From Halorubrum hochsteinianum (GTDB lineage Archaea; Halobacteriota; Halobacteria; Halobacteriales; Haloferacaceae), in the NCBI RefSeq assembly GCF_023702125.1, contig NZ_CP098415.1:1116001-1180000 (forward strand): 64,000 nt of DNA, written 5' to 3'. The position numbers and the translations under genes are program-made. How positions within the stretch are numbered: position 1 is the first letter of the stretch; the number at the start of each line of letters is the position of its first letter. The notes beneath the pieces are model-generated. The model had not been told where the DNA came from and searched no databases. It saw only the letters and a list, made by a program, of their open reading frames with translations. This document shows positions 21,657 through 30,413 of the stretch, in pieces.

Positions 21657-22637
21657 TTATAACCGCTCGGCCAGATCCTCGGCGAAGTAGGTGATTATTA
21701 CGTCCGCGCCAGCGCGCTTGAGCGACAGCAGCGACTCGTAGGCGGTCGCCTCCAAGTCGAGCCACCCCTTCTCCGCGGCGGCGTGGAGCATCGCGTACTC
21801 GCCCGAGACGTTGTACGCCGCAATCGGGCGGTCGAACTCCCGGCGGAGGTCCCCGACGATGTCGAGGTAGGGGAGACCGGGCTTCACCATCAGCACGTCA
21901 GCGCCCTGCTCGGCGTCGAGGCGCGCCTCCCGGAGCGCCTCGCGGCGGTTCGCCGGGTCCATCTGGTAGTGTCGGCGGTCGCCGAACGCGGGCGCGCCGT
22001 CGGCCGCGTCGCGGAAGGGGCCGTAGAAGGCGGACTCGTACTTCGCGGCGTAGCTCACGATCGCCACGTCCTCGTGGCCCGCCTCGTCGAGCGCCTCGCG
22101 GATCGCGCCGACCTGCCCGTCGGTCATCGCCGAGGGGGCGACCACGTCCGCGCCGGCGTCGGCCTGCGAGACCGCGGTGCGCGCGAGCAGGTCGAGCGTC
22201 TCGTCGTTCTTCACCGTGAGCGTCGGGTCCGCCTCGGCGGTCTCCTCGATCACGCCGCAGTGCCCGTGGTCGGTGTACTCGCAGAGGCAGACGTCGCCGA
22301 TCACCGTCGCGTCCGTCTCCGCGTCGATCCGTCGGATCGCGCGCTGGACGACGCCGTCGTCGGCGTACGCCCGGCTCCCGGTCGGGTCCTTCGATTCGGG
22401 GACGCCGAAGAGGATCACGGTCTCGACGCCGGTCTCGGTTATCTCCTCGACCCGGTCGGCCGCCCGTTCGACCGGGACCCGCTCGTGGCCCGGCATCGTC
22501 TCGATCGGGACGCGCTCGTCGGTCGTCGCGTCCACGAAGACGGGGGCGACCAGGTCGGACGCCGAGAGGTCGGTCTCGGCGACGAGCGGACGAACGCCGT
22601 CGGTCCGGAGTCGGCGCGGCCGGTCCGTGAGGTCCAT
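21657..22637 (-). CDS. hemB: delta-aminolevulinic acid dehydratase (porphobilinogen synthase)
   Basis: This 326-residue enzyme joins two aminolevulinate molecules to porphobilinogen for heme, siroheme and cobalamin. The Schiff-base lysines are in VSYAAKYESAFYGPFRD and VLMVKPGLPYLD, and the zinc-type site is DVCLCEYTDHGHCG, so it is the zinc-dependent form. The length is normal. The 3' end meets repeat copy 1. Upstream runs toward the small zinc-finger gene on the same strand. Confidence 0.97.
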   Translation of the reverse strand: MDLTDRPRRLRTDGVRPLVAETDLSASDLVAPVFVDATTDERVPIETMPGHERVPVERAADRVEEITETGVETVILFGVPESKDPTGSRAYADDGVVQRAIRRIDAETDATVIGDVCLCEYTDHGHCGVIEETAEADPTLTVKNDETLDLLARTAVSQADAGADVVAPSAMTDGQVGAIREALDEAGHEDVAIVSYAAKYESAFYGPFRDAADGAPAFGDRRHYQMDPANRREALREARLDAEQGADVLMVKPGLPYLDIVGDLRREFDRPIAAYNVSGEYAMLHAAAEKGWLDLEATAYESLLSLKRAGADVIITYFAEDLAERL

Positions 22638-22789
22638 GTGGGGCCGTTGGCCCCGCGCGGTCTTTTAGCGTTCGTCTCGGGGCAAGGCGTTCGGCGGCCG
22701 AGTGCCACCGGGGGACGAAGGTTCGACGCGGAAGGGGGTCAGGCGTGAAGGGGAGAAGGATCCGACGCGGGGGGACCGGATCGCCCCGG

Positions 22790-22954
22790 CTACTCGGAGG
22801 ACTCGATGTCGATTCGATCGCGGAGCTCCGCCAGCTCGTCCGACTCCGCGAGCTCCTCGACCCGCTGTTTGAAGTGCGACTCGCAGAGACCGACGACCAC
22901 GCCGCGCTGCTCGGCCTCGTACGTGGCCTCCCGGTCGCAGTAGTGACACCGCAT
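22790..22954 (-). CDS. small zinc-finger protein, 54 aa (DUF6757-like)
   Basis: A short gene, start ATG 22954, stop at 22790. The product opens MRCHYCDREATYEAEQRG and then has GLCESHFKQRVEEL, giving a CxxC...CxxH zinc-ribbon-like set. An acidic helical C-terminus (LAELRDRIDIESSE) follows. I associate this pattern with a small haloarchaeal family (DUF6757-like), from memory. It is 26 bp from the PHP gene on the same strand, so the two may be co-transcribed. Confidence 0.8.
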   Translation of the reverse strand: MRCHYCDREATYEAEQRGVVVGLCESHFKQRVEELAESDELAELRDRIDIESSE

Positions 22955-22979
22955 ACGCGCCACTCCGGCCGGCGCGGGC

Positions 22980-23894
22980 TTAATCCTGTTCGTCGGGCGG
23001 CGCGGCGGCGGCGTCCCCCTCGGCCGGGACCGGTTCCGGGAGGCGCTCGCGGACCGGCTCGAACGCCGATTCCGTCAGCCCGGCCACGCCGAGGGTCCGT
23101 TCGTGCGCGTCGGTGCCGCCGGTCCTGAGCAGGTCGGCATCGGCGGCGAGACGGTCGATCCGGGCGTCGTCGACCGCGCGGCCGTAGGGGTAGAAGCGCT
23201 CGACGGCGTCAATCCCGGCCGACTCGCGGGCGACCGAGAGCGCCTCGTCGACGCGCTCGTACCGGAACGGGTGCGCCAGCCCGACGAGCGCGCACGCGTC
23301 CGCGAGGAGGTCGAGCCCCTCGTCGAGCGGCGTCACCTCGCGCGCGACGTAACACGGCCCGTCGTCACCGATCAGCTCGTCGAACGCCCCGGCGTAGTCG
23401 TAGGGCGCGTCGGACTCGTCGATCGCCCGGGCGATGTGCGGCCGTCCGAGCCCGGCGCGGGGTTCGAGGTCGAGGTCGACACCGAGTCGCTCTTCCGCCC
23501 GATCGAGGATCGCGGCCCCGCGCTCCCGGCGGTCGCGCTGGAGGCGGTCGATCTCCGCGTCGAGCGCGTCCGTGTGTTCGACCCCGTAGCCGAGCAGGTC
23601 GAGGCGTTCGAAGCCGGCGTCGACGCGGAGTTCGATCCCGCGCACGATCCGGACGCCGTCGCGCTCGACGACGGGGGCGTCGAGGCGCGGGTGGATCCGG
23701 TCGTGGTCGGTGACCGCCACCCAGTCGACGCCGGCCTCGCGGGCGGCCGCCGGCACCTCGTCGAGAGTGAGCGTCCCGTCGGAGACGGTCGTGTGCGCGT
23801 GGAGGTCTGCGACGACGGACTCCGCGGCGTCGGCGGTATCGCCGGCGTCGGCGGAGTCGACGGATCGAGTAGAATCGCCGGAATCAGCGGTCAT
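22980..23894 (-). CDS. PHP domain metal-dependent phosphoesterase
   Basis: A 304-residue protein. The PHP metal ligands are visible in VADLHAHTTVSDGTLTLDE and VAVTDHDRIHPRL, and later in ALVGLAHPFRY and GGTDAHER. This composition matches the COG0613 phosphoesterase group, which hydrolyses small phosphate esters such as 3',5'-nucleoside bisphosphates; the exact substrate is unknown. The N-terminal 28 residues are a low-complexity Ser/Asp/Ala leader. It precedes the 54-residue zinc-finger gene in the same direction. Confidence 0.9.
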   Translation of the reverse strand: MTADSGDSTRSVDSADAGDTADAAESVVADLHAHTTVSDGTLTLDEVPAAAREAGVDWVAVTDHDRIHPRLDAPVVERDGVRIVRGIELRVDAGFERLDLLGYGVEHTDALDAEIDRLQRDRRERGAAILDRAEERLGVDLDLEPRAGLGRPHIARAIDESDAPYDYAGAFDELIGDDGPCYVAREVTPLDEGLDLLADACALVGLAHPFRYERVDEALSVARESAGIDAVERFYPYGRAVDDARIDRLAADADLLRTGGTDAHERTLGVAGLTESAFEPVRERLPEPVPAEGDAAAAPPDEQD

Positions 23895-24041
23895 GAACGC
23901 GATTAGCTGGGCCCGTCACTAAGCGACGGCGGTTCGGGACGGGGCCGGAATCGGACGGGTATAAGGGTGTATAAGGTATCCCCTCCGACTAAGGTCGTAC
24001 ATGGACAATCATTAAGAACCATCGGCGACTTTCATCTGTTG

Positions 24042-24326
24042 ATGCGCTTGAACGGCGTCGACGACCGACTCGAACGGCACCAGTACCCGACCACCTCTGA
24101 GGAGATCATCGCGGCTCACGGAAACGCGACCGTAGAGCTCGCGAACGGGTCCGAGCGGCTCGGCGACGTCTTGGAGCGGTTCGGCGATCAGACGTTCGAG
24201 GACGCAGAGGACGTGTTCACCACCCTCCGAGCCGGCGTCTGTCACCGGGGGGTCGGTCGCCGGTTCTACTCGGACCGCGACCCGACCACCGACGCGGAGG
24301 ACGGGCCCTCGCCGGTCTCGTTCTGA
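24042..24326 (+). CDS. DUF5789-like haloarchaeal protein
   Basis: This is a 94-residue protein starting MRLNGVDDRLERHQYPTTSEEIIAAHGNATVELANGSERLGDVLERFG and ending ..GRRFYSDRDPTTDAED. The YP.T..E.I..HG..T.EL.NG.E.LGDVL and YSDRDPT blocks are shared by a haloarchaeal family I know as DUF5789. Start at ATG 24042, with a TATA-like attaag about 28 bp upstream giving a leaderless message; an in-frame ATG 75 bp earlier is less likely. Role unknown. Confidence 0.8.
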   Translation: MRLNGVDDRLERHQYPTTSEEIIAAHGNATVELANGSERLGDVLERFGDQTFEDAEDVFTTLRAGVCHRGVGRRFYSDRDPTTDAEDGPSPVSF

Positions 24327-24444
24327 CGCGGCGAACCGACCGACCGCGACGAATTTTTCCGAGGCTCAGTAGCGGAAGAACACCGATCCGCGAGGAGCGT
24401 CCCTGTTCCGCGAGGAGCGTCTCCGTTCCCGGAGAGCGGTGCGG

Positions 24445-25494
24445 CTACGACACCGGGTCGACGACGCCGGTGAGATCGAGCGGGACCGACCCCTTCCTGT
24501 ACCCCGCTATCGACCCGCCGGGGTCGGCGCGGTACACGACCGCGGGCTTGTGACGGACCGCGGGCTCGGCCGCGCGCACCGCCGCCCACTCCTCGGCCGG
24601 GAACGACGAGCAGTCGACGAACAAGGTGACGCCGCCGGCGTGGGCCGCGAGCTGTCCGCTGGTCTTCGTCTCGACGGTGTCGCGGACGGCGGCGACGGGG
24701 TCGTTCGCCGAGCGCCCCGCCGTCGGCTGCGGGCGGGTCACCTCGACGAGATGGCCGGTCCCCGTGTCGGGCTCCGTCGCGCGGAAGTCGATGGAGTGGC
24801 CCGTCGTCACCTCGATTTCGGGGGTCACGCCGTAGCCCGCCTCGGTGAGGATCCGGGCCGCGGTGAACTCGGCGATGGCGGCGCTCATCCGGACGAGGTC
24901 CGGGGAGGCCGACGTGCCGAGCTTCCCGGCCATCGTCTCGCGGTAGTCGTCGAGGACGCCCGGGCGGAGCGTCTCCTCGACGAACCCCGTGCCGGCCTCG
25001 CGAGTCGCGTCCGGGAACCCGGCCGCGTGGTCGCGGAAGAACGCCCGGCTCGTCTCCGCGCCGTCCTTCGAGCAGAACACCGGGAGGAAGTACCACGAGA
25101 CGTGCGGGTAGTCGGCCAGCCACGGCTCGTCGTCGTGGAGCCCGGCGAGCAGCTCCCGCTGTGCCCACCGCGAGACCGGATAGGGGGCCTCGTCGAACCC
25201 GTACTTCTCCGTCCGCCAGAGCTCGCTCGGCGTCTCGGTGTTGCCCAGCCAGTAGCCGGCGGGGCCGCCGTCGGCACCGGCCGGGGGATCCGCGTCGTCG
25301 TCGGTCCAGCAGAACAGCGCGAACGACCCGTCGTCCATGTCGAACCGGCGCGCCTCGTGGTCGGGCGGCGGCGCGAACCACGGGTCGCCGGCCGTCGCTC
25401 CGAGGTTCTCGTCGAGGGGGCGCTCGATCTGAGACCGGACCCGGTCCGCGGTCCACCGACCGGGGGAGCGTCTGAATCGGAGGGGTTGTGCCAC
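24445..25494 (-). CDS. DUF5784-like protein with an endonuclease-like core
   Basis: A 349-residue protein beginning at a GTG (MAQPLRFRRSPGRWTADRV). The middle has SIDFRATEPDTGTGHLVEVTRP, reminiscent of the PD-(D/E)xK nuclease core (Asp, then Glu-x-Lys) but with Thr where Lys would be. Before it comes YGVTPEIEVTTGH. This suggests a restriction-endonuclease-like fold, possibly inactive or altered. The family is haloarchaeal and uncharacterised as far as I know. It is divergent from the DUF5786 gene. Confidence 0.72.
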   Translation of the reverse strand: MAQPLRFRRSPGRWTADRVRSQIERPLDENLGATAGDPWFAPPPDHEARRFDMDDGSFALFCWTDDDADPPAGADGGPAGYWLGNTETPSELWRTEKYGFDEAPYPVSRWAQRELLAGLHDDEPWLADYPHVSWYFLPVFCSKDGAETSRAFFRDHAAGFPDATREAGTGFVEETLRPGVLDDYRETMAGKLGTSASPDLVRMSAAIAEFTAARILTEAGYGVTPEIEVTTGHSIDFRATEPDTGTGHLVEVTRPQPTAGRSANDPVAAVRDTVETKTSGQLAAHAGGVTLFVDCSSFPAEEWAAVRAAEPAVRHKPAVVYRADPGGSIAGYRKGSVPLDLTGVVDPVS

Positions 25495-25613
25495 GGACGT
25501 TTGGTATCACGCCGCGAGGTTAATCGATTCCGGTGACCGAGACCGAACGTTCACGGTTTATGATACCTTTGCCGACAGATATATTACAGGAACAAGCTAA
25601 GTGTGGTCGTACC

Positions 25614-25787
25614 ATGTCAATGGGTGCCTATGACGAGGCCGAACACGAGCGTCGCGAGAAGAAGACCAGCGAAGTCGACGCGGACTTCGACGCGGAGCGC
25701 CCCGAGTACTCCGGCTCCCTGACCTACGACTCGGGCGACTCCACGGAGGCACTCCTCGACAAGTTCGAAGAGCTTCAGGGCGAGTGA
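25614..25787 (+). CDS. DUF5786-like small acidic protein, 57 aa
   Basis: The product begins MSMGAYDEAEHERREKKTSEVDADFDAERPEYSGSL and ends STEALLDKFEELQGE. It is highly charged with no hydrophobic core, and matches a conserved small haloarchaeal family (DUF5786). Start ATG 25614; the longer frame upstream covers the promoter. A TATA-like agatatatta lies about 35 bp upstream. Function unknown; probably an abundant, disordered small protein. Confidence 0.8.
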   Translation: MSMGAYDEAEHERREKKTSEVDADFDAERPEYSGSLTYDSGDSTEALLDKFEELQGE

Positions 25788-25901
25788 CGCGGCCGCGGCG
25801 ACGCCGCGCCTTCTGACTCCGTTCTCGAACGCCCCAGTGGCAACGCTCGCGAGCGACGAGCGGCGGCCGCGACGAGTTGGATCCCGGCGGGCCGGTCGGT
25901 G

Positions 25902-26582
25902 TCAGGTCAGCCAGATCGCCGCGGAACAGACGACCGCGACCGCGATGACGTGGCCGACGACCGCGCCGAGCAGCACGGGCTCGGTGAGCAGGAACGGGAC
26001 CAGGGCGAGTTGGACGACCGAGAAGCCGATGTTCTCGGCGTCGAGCCGTCGGACCGTCGCCCGCTCCTCGGGCGAGAGGTCGACGTGGACCGCGCGCCAC
26101 AGCGCGACGACGGCGCTCCACCACGAGGTGCCGATCCGGTAGGTGAGGTCCCAGAGGACGAGCAGGGTGAGGTAGACCACGGGGAGCGGCGGGTCCGACC
26201 CGAAGAGCCGGTCGATGAGCGTCGGTCCCGGGGTCCCGCCCCACGCGAACAGGTACGTCACCAGCGCGATGAACGCCAGCACGCCCAGCACGATCTCGAT
26301 GCTCGACCCGAACAGCAGCCGCTTGTGTTCGGGCGGCGTCCCGAGCAGTCGGTTCTTCGCGCCCAGCCGGTGCATCTCGACGCTGCCGACCGCCGCGACG
26401 ACGACGGCGACCGTGCCGGCGGCCACGGCGTCCCACGTCCCGTAGTACCAGCCGAGCCCCAGCACGCCCGCCTCGAAGATCACGAACTGGAGCGCGACCG
26501 CCAGCGTCCGCGAGATCCCGAGTCCCGGGATCCCGCCGACGAGGCTCTCGTACACCCACGTCTCGCCGTAGTCGCGGCTCAC
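25902..26582 (-). CDS. polytopic membrane protein of unknown function
   Basis: About 226 residues with six or so hydrophobic segments (for example LAVALQFVIFEAGVLGLGWYYG, AAGTVAVVVAAVG, IEIVLGVLAFIALVTYLF and VVYLTLLVLWDLTYRIG). Start GTG 26582 (MSRDYGETWVYESL) overlaps the TGA of the upstream NAD-binding gene by 4 bp (GTGA), so translation is coupled. Loops are short and lack catalytic motifs. The pairing with a Rossmann protein may mean a membrane-linked redox or lipid step; that is inference. Confidence 0.8.
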   Translation of the reverse strand: MSRDYGETWVYESLVGGIPGLGISRTLAVALQFVIFEAGVLGLGWYYGTWDAVAAGTVAVVVAAVGSVEMHRLGAKNRLLGTPPEHKRLLFGSSIEIVLGVLAFIALVTYLFAWGGTPGPTLIDRLFGSDPPLPVVYLTLLVLWDLTYRIGTSWWSAVVALWRAVHVDLSPEERATVRRLDAENIGFSVVQLALVPFLLTEPVLLGAVVGHVIAVAVVCSAAIWLT

Positions 26583-27523
26583 GGCGAGACCCCGGGGAGC
26601 GCGCTCAGCCGCGACGCCTCCGCGTTCCGCGACTCGGTCAGCGCCCGCGCGACGCCGAGTTCGAAGGGGGTCAACTCGATCGGCACGAGCTCGCGAATGC
26701 GGTCGTCCTCGACGATCACGGTGTTGCGGAGCCCCTCCACCAGCGACCGGGCGAGGTAGGGGTTCACGTCGGTGACGAGCCTGAGCCAGCGGGCCGACAG
26801 CTCCGGGCTCAGCACGGGCACCCTGACGATCCGGAGCCCGCCGCCGAGCTGGCGTCTCGTGCGGCGGAGGATCTCGGCGTAGGTCAACACCTCCGGACCG
26901 CCGATCTCGAACGTCTCGCCCGCGGTCTCGGGGACGTCGATGACGCCCGCGAGGTACGCGACTACGTCGGCGATCGCGATCGGCTGGCACAGCGTGTCGA
27001 CCCACTTCGGGGTGACCATCACCGGGAGCCGCCGCGCCAGCCCGGCGACCACCTCGAAGCTGGCGCTGCCGCCGCCGATGATGATCGCGGCCCGGAGCGT
27101 CGTGAGCGCCGGGTCGCCGTCCCCCAGAATCTGCTCCACCTCCCGGCGCGACCGGAGGTGTTCGGAGAGTTCGTCGCGGTCTTCGCCGAGCCCGCCGAGG
27201 TAGACGATCCGGTCGACCCCCGCGGCCGACGCCGCCTCGGCGAAGTTGGTCGCGCAGTTGCGGTCGCGCTCCTCGTAGCCCGGGCCGCCGTCCATCGAGT
27301 GGACGAGGTAGTACGCGGCGTCGACCGGCTCCCCGTCGAGTTCGAACGCGGGCGGCAGCGTGTCCGGTTCCAGCAGGTCGCCCTCGACGACGGCGACGCC
27401 GTCGGGCGCTGCGTAGCCGTCGGCGTCGCGGACGAGCGCGACCACGTCGTGGCCGCGGTCGAGGAGCGTCGGGACGAGCCGGCTCCCGACGAAGCCGGTC
27501 GCGCCGGTGACGAGCACTCGCAT
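26579..27523 (-). CDS. NAD(P)-binding atypical SDR (NmrA/NDUFA9-like)
   Basis: A 314-residue Rossmann-fold protein. The dinucleotide motif is VLVTGATGFVGSRL at the N-terminus. The middle has DAAYYLVHSMDGG and DRIVYLGGLGED, and then AAIIIGGGSASFEVV, as in the atypical SDR/NDUFA9-like sugar-epimerase relatives (COG0702). No YxxxK catalytic pair stands out. It ends overlapping the following membrane-protein gene. The substrate is not known. Confidence 0.87.
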   Translation of the reverse strand: MRVLVTGATGFVGSRLVPTLLDRGHDVVALVRDADGYAAPDGVAVVEGDLLEPDTLPPAFELDGEPVDAAYYLVHSMDGGPGYEERDRNCATNFAEAASAAGVDRIVYLGGLGEDRDELSEHLRSRREVEQILGDGDPALTTLRAAIIIGGGSASFEVVAGLARRLPVMVTPKWVDTLCQPIAIADVVAYLAGVIDVPETAGETFEIGGPEVLTYAEILRRTRRQLGGGLRIVRVPVLSPELSARWLRLVTDVNPYLARSLVEGLRNTVIVEDDRIRELVPIELTPFELGVARALTESRNAEASRLSALPGVSP

Positions 27524-27636
27524 ACCGACTTATCGGGCGGCGCGACCATAAGCCCGGTCCCGCGGGGGCGACGCGAGACGCCGCGAGATCCCCACCGGAC
27601 CGATCGCTAGAAGTGGCCCCGGGTTCCTCGTCCGGT

Positions 27637-28551
27637 ATGCGCGCTGGCGAGTTCGAACCGGTTCGGGGCGTCAACGACCTGTACGTCCACGACACCGGCA
27701 TGTTCGAGACCGACGAGTACGGCGCGGTGTACGTGTACGACGTGGAGCGACCGATCGTGATCGACACCGGGACGGGGGCGAACCGGGAGGCCCTCTTCGA
27801 GACGATCGATGAGATCGGGATCGGTCGCGAGGAGTTGGCGTGGATCCTCCCGACCCACGCCCACCTCGACCACGCGGGCGGGGCGGGCTACCTCGCGGAG
27901 CGGTACCCGAACGCCGAGGTCCGGGTGCCAGAGAAGGGGGTCCGGCACCTCGTCGACCCCGGAGCGCTCGTCGCCGGCACCAAGTCGGCGGTCGAGGAGC
28001 AGTGGGCGCACTACGCGGAGCCGAAGCCGGTTCCCGACGACCGGATCGGGGGAGTGAGCGAGGGCGACCGGATCGATCTCGGCGACCGCGAGCTCGTCGT
28101 CCGCGACGCCCCCGGCCACGCCCCCCACCACGCCGTCTACCACGACCCCGACGCCGAGGTCGTGTTCGCCGCCGACGCCGCCGGGATCTACGTCCCCGAG
28201 GTCGACGCCGTCACCCCCACGTCGCCGCCGCCGCAGTTCGACCTCGAACAGTGCCTCGACGATATCCGGCTGATCGAGGACCTCGGCCCCGAGACCCTCT
28301 GTTTCGGCCACTTCGGGCCGCGGGAGTGCGACGCCGACCTGATCGGCGAGGCGAAGCGGGCGTACGTCGAGTGGGTCGAACGGGTCCGGCGGAAGCGCGC
28401 CGAACTCGACGACGACGAGGCGGTGGTCGAGCACTTCGAGGCGGCGAGCCGCGACATCGACTACTGGAACCCCGAGCGGGCCCGGGCGAACATGAGCCTG
28501 AACGTTCGGGGCGTGTTGACTTACCTCGATCACGTCGACGACGGGGAGTGA
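27637..28551 (+). CDS. MBL-fold metallo-hydrolase
   Basis: This 304-residue metallo-beta-lactamase-fold enzyme has the metal-binding THAHLDHAGGAG, then the later APGHAPHH, the Asp in FAADAAG and the His in CFGHFG. That set gives a complete binuclear site. The N-terminus reads MRAGEFEPVRGVNDLYVHDTGMFETDEYGAVYVYD, and the C-terminal helices are RKRAELDDDEAV and so on. Start ATG 27637. It resembles glyoxalase II-like and related hydrolases; the substrate is not shown. Monocistronic. Confidence 0.9.
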   Translation: MRAGEFEPVRGVNDLYVHDTGMFETDEYGAVYVYDVERPIVIDTGTGANREALFETIDEIGIGREELAWILPTHAHLDHAGGAGYLAERYPNAEVRVPEKGVRHLVDPGALVAGTKSAVEEQWAHYAEPKPVPDDRIGGVSEGDRIDLGDRELVVRDAPGHAPHHAVYHDPDAEVVFAADAAGIYVPEVDAVTPTSPPPQFDLEQCLDDIRLIEDLGPETLCFGHFGPRECDADLIGEAKRAYVEWVERVRRKRAELDDDEAVVEHFEAASRDIDYWNPERARANMSLNVRGVLTYLDHVDDGE

Positions 28552-28627
28552 GCGGAGACCGTACGGAGCCGAGACCGGAGAGGCCGACGGAAACGCCCTA
28601 AAGCCCGCCGCACGTAGGCCCGACCAG

Positions 28628-29233
28628 ATGGGCATCTTCGACACGATCCGGGCCGTCCTCGGGACGAGCGCCGAGACCGACGCGACCCGCGAGGCGGACC
28701 CCGAGGACCTCTTCGGGATGTCGACCGCCTACATGACGATGGAGGCCGACCTCGGCTACGACCACTGCGGGGAGGCCGCGCTGTGCTTCTCCGGGGTCGA
28801 CAGCACGCGCTTCGACGACGCCGTCGAGACCGTCGAGGCCATCCTGGAGGCCGGCGAGATCGAGACCGGCACGGGGTTCCACCGCCACGAGGACGACCAC
28901 GGCTACCAGTGGTTCGTCCTGGAGGACGACGACCCCGAGGACCTCGTGACGAGCGTCCACTTCGCGGCCGACCAGTTCATCGAGGAGGGGTTCGGCTCGC
29001 GGCTGCTCGCGGCCGTGTTCGGGTTCGAGAACGACGACGGGGCGGCCTACTGGATCTACTCGTTCCGGCGCGGCGCGTACTACCCGTTCGCGCCCAGCGG
29101 GACGAACGACCGGAACCAGCGGATCGAGTTCAAGCTCCAGTCAATCCTCGACGGGGAGCTCGGCTTGGAGGACGACGAGTCCTACTGGTACCCCCTGTGG
29201 CCCGACGCCCGCGGGAGCCATCCGTGGGAATAA
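28628..29233 (+). CDS. pspAB: PspA-associated protein PspAB
   Basis: A 201-residue protein starting MGIFDTIRAVLGTSAETDATREADPEDLFGMSTAYMTME and running to YWYPLWPDARGSHPWE. These blocks match the haloarchaeal PspAB family, named for its link with the PspA membrane-stress protein. There is no signal or membrane segment. No pspA is adjacent here; the neighbours are a membrane protein (27 bp downstream) and the YigZ-like gene in one direction, possibly one operon. Confidence 0.85.
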   Translation: MGIFDTIRAVLGTSAETDATREADPEDLFGMSTAYMTMEADLGYDHCGEAALCFSGVDSTRFDDAVETVEAILEAGEIETGTGFHRHEDDHGYQWFVLEDDDPEDLVTSVHFAADQFIEEGFGSRLLAAVFGFENDDGAAYWIYSFRRGAYYPFAPSGTNDRNQRIEFKLQSILDGELGLEDDESYWYPLWPDARGSHPWE

Positions 29234-29260
29234 GCGAGCGAGCGACGAGGAGGAGTAAAA

Positions 29261-29752
29261 ATGAGTGACGAACCGGGAGTGGGGGCGGCCGAGGGACGGA
29301 ACACCTTGAGAAAGCGCGTCCTGCGCGGGATCGCGGTCCAGACCGCCGTCGTCGCCGCCGCGGTCCACCTGCTGTGGGCGTGGCCGCGGCTCGGCTCGCC
29401 GCCGGACGCGCGCCCCTACCTCTTCGTCGCCGGGAGCGCGCTCGCCGTGGCGGTCGGCGTCGCGACGCTGCGGGCCGGCGAGTACCGGCGGCTGTACGCG
29501 CTCGGCGCGGGGACGCTCGGGACGTTCCTCGGCGGGTTCCTCGCGTGGCACGGCGCGGACGCGGCCGCGGCGCTCTCGGCCGATCCCCTCGCGATCGTCG
29601 CCGCCGTCGTCGAGCTGGTCGGGATCGCGGCGTTCCTCGCGCTGTTTCGTCTCGCGCCGCCGACGAGCGTCGTCGTCGAGCGCCGCGGGGCCGACGGGTC
29701 GGACGACAACGAGGACGAGGCGGCCGAGGCGCGCGAGGAGGGGACGGCGTGA
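29261..29752 (+). CDS. four-span membrane protein of unknown function
   Basis: A 163-residue protein. Hydrophobic segments are near residues 24-40 (GIAVQTAVVAAAVHLLWAW), 55-70 (LFVAGSALAVAVGVATL), 80-95 (LGAGTLGTFLGGFLAWH) and 105-125 (PLAIVAAVVELVGIAAFLALF), then an acidic cytoplasmic tail. The TGA overlaps the GTG of the YigZ-like gene (GTGA), so they are translationally coupled. Family not recognised. Confidence 0.75.
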   Translation: MSDEPGVGAAEGRNTLRKRVLRGIAVQTAVVAAAVHLLWAWPRLGSPPDARPYLFVAGSALAVAVGVATLRAGEYRRLYALGAGTLGTFLGGFLAWHGADAAAALSADPLAIVAAVVELVGIAAFLALFRLAPPTSVVVERRGADGSDDNEDEAAEAREEGTA

Positions 29753-30381
29753 CCGACGCGTACCGAACGGTGGCCGGGCGCGCGACCGCGCGGTTCGAGG
29801 TCCAGGGTTCGGAGTTCCTCGGCCACGTCGCGCCCGTCGACACGGTCGAGGCGGCAGAGGCGTTCGTCGAGGCGGTCCGGGACGAGTACGCCGACGCGAC
29901 GCACAACGTGCCCGCGTACCGCGTCCCGGCGGGCGAGCCGTCCGAGCGCGCGCCGGCGTCCGACCCGATGCTCAGGGAGTACTCGTCGGACGACGGCGAG
30001 CCGACCGGTTCGGCCGGGAAGCCGGCGCTGAACGTCCTCCAGCAGCGCGAGATCCGGAACGTCGCCGCGGTCGTGACCCGGTACTACGGGGGGACGAACC
30101 TCGGCGTCGGGGGGCTCGCGCGCGCCTACTCGCGCGCCGTGAAGGACGGCGTCGACGCGGCCGGCGTGATAGAGGAGCGCCCGCACCGCAGCCTCGTCGT
30201 CGAGACCGAGTACGACGACTCGGGGACGGTCCGGGGGGTGATCGAGTCGAGCGGCGTCGGGTTCGAGGCCGACTACGGGCGGCGGGTCCGGTTCGACCTC
30301 CGGGTGCCGGTCGAGGAGGTCGACGCGCTCCGCGAGCGGCTCAACGACGCGACGAGCGGGCGGGTGGAGATCGGGGAGTAG
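29749..30381 (+). CDS. YigZ/IMPACT family protein (UPF0029)
   Basis: A 210-residue protein starting at GTG 29749 (MTDAYRTVAGRATARFEVQGSEFLGHVAPV). It shows the UPF0029 signature: ATHNVPAYR, SSDDGEPTGSAGKP, NVAAVVTRYYGGTNLGVGGLARAYS, followed by a ferredoxin-like C-terminal domain (VVETEYDDSGTVRGVIESSGV). The family is universal; IMPACT regulates Gcn2 in eukaryotes, and the bacterial and archaeal role is not settled. It is the last gene of its operon and convergent with the polymerase gene. Confidence 0.93.
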   Translation: MTDAYRTVAGRATARFEVQGSEFLGHVAPVDTVEAAEAFVEAVRDEYADATHNVPAYRVPAGEPSERAPASDPMLREYSSDDGEPTGSAGKPALNVLQQREIRNVAAVVTRYYGGTNLGVGGLARAYSRAVKDGVDAAGVIEERPHRSLVVETEYDDSGTVRGVIESSGVGFEADYGRRVRFDLRVPVEEVDALRERLNDATSGRVEIGE

Positions 30382-30413
30382 CGGCGCGCCGGGCGGCGGC
30401 GAGCGACCCCGGC

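Noticed and set aside
21361-21690. A ~109-codon open frame through repeat copy 1
   Set aside because: It tracks the non-coding repeat, whose other copies have different frames and stops; stems covary rather than codons.
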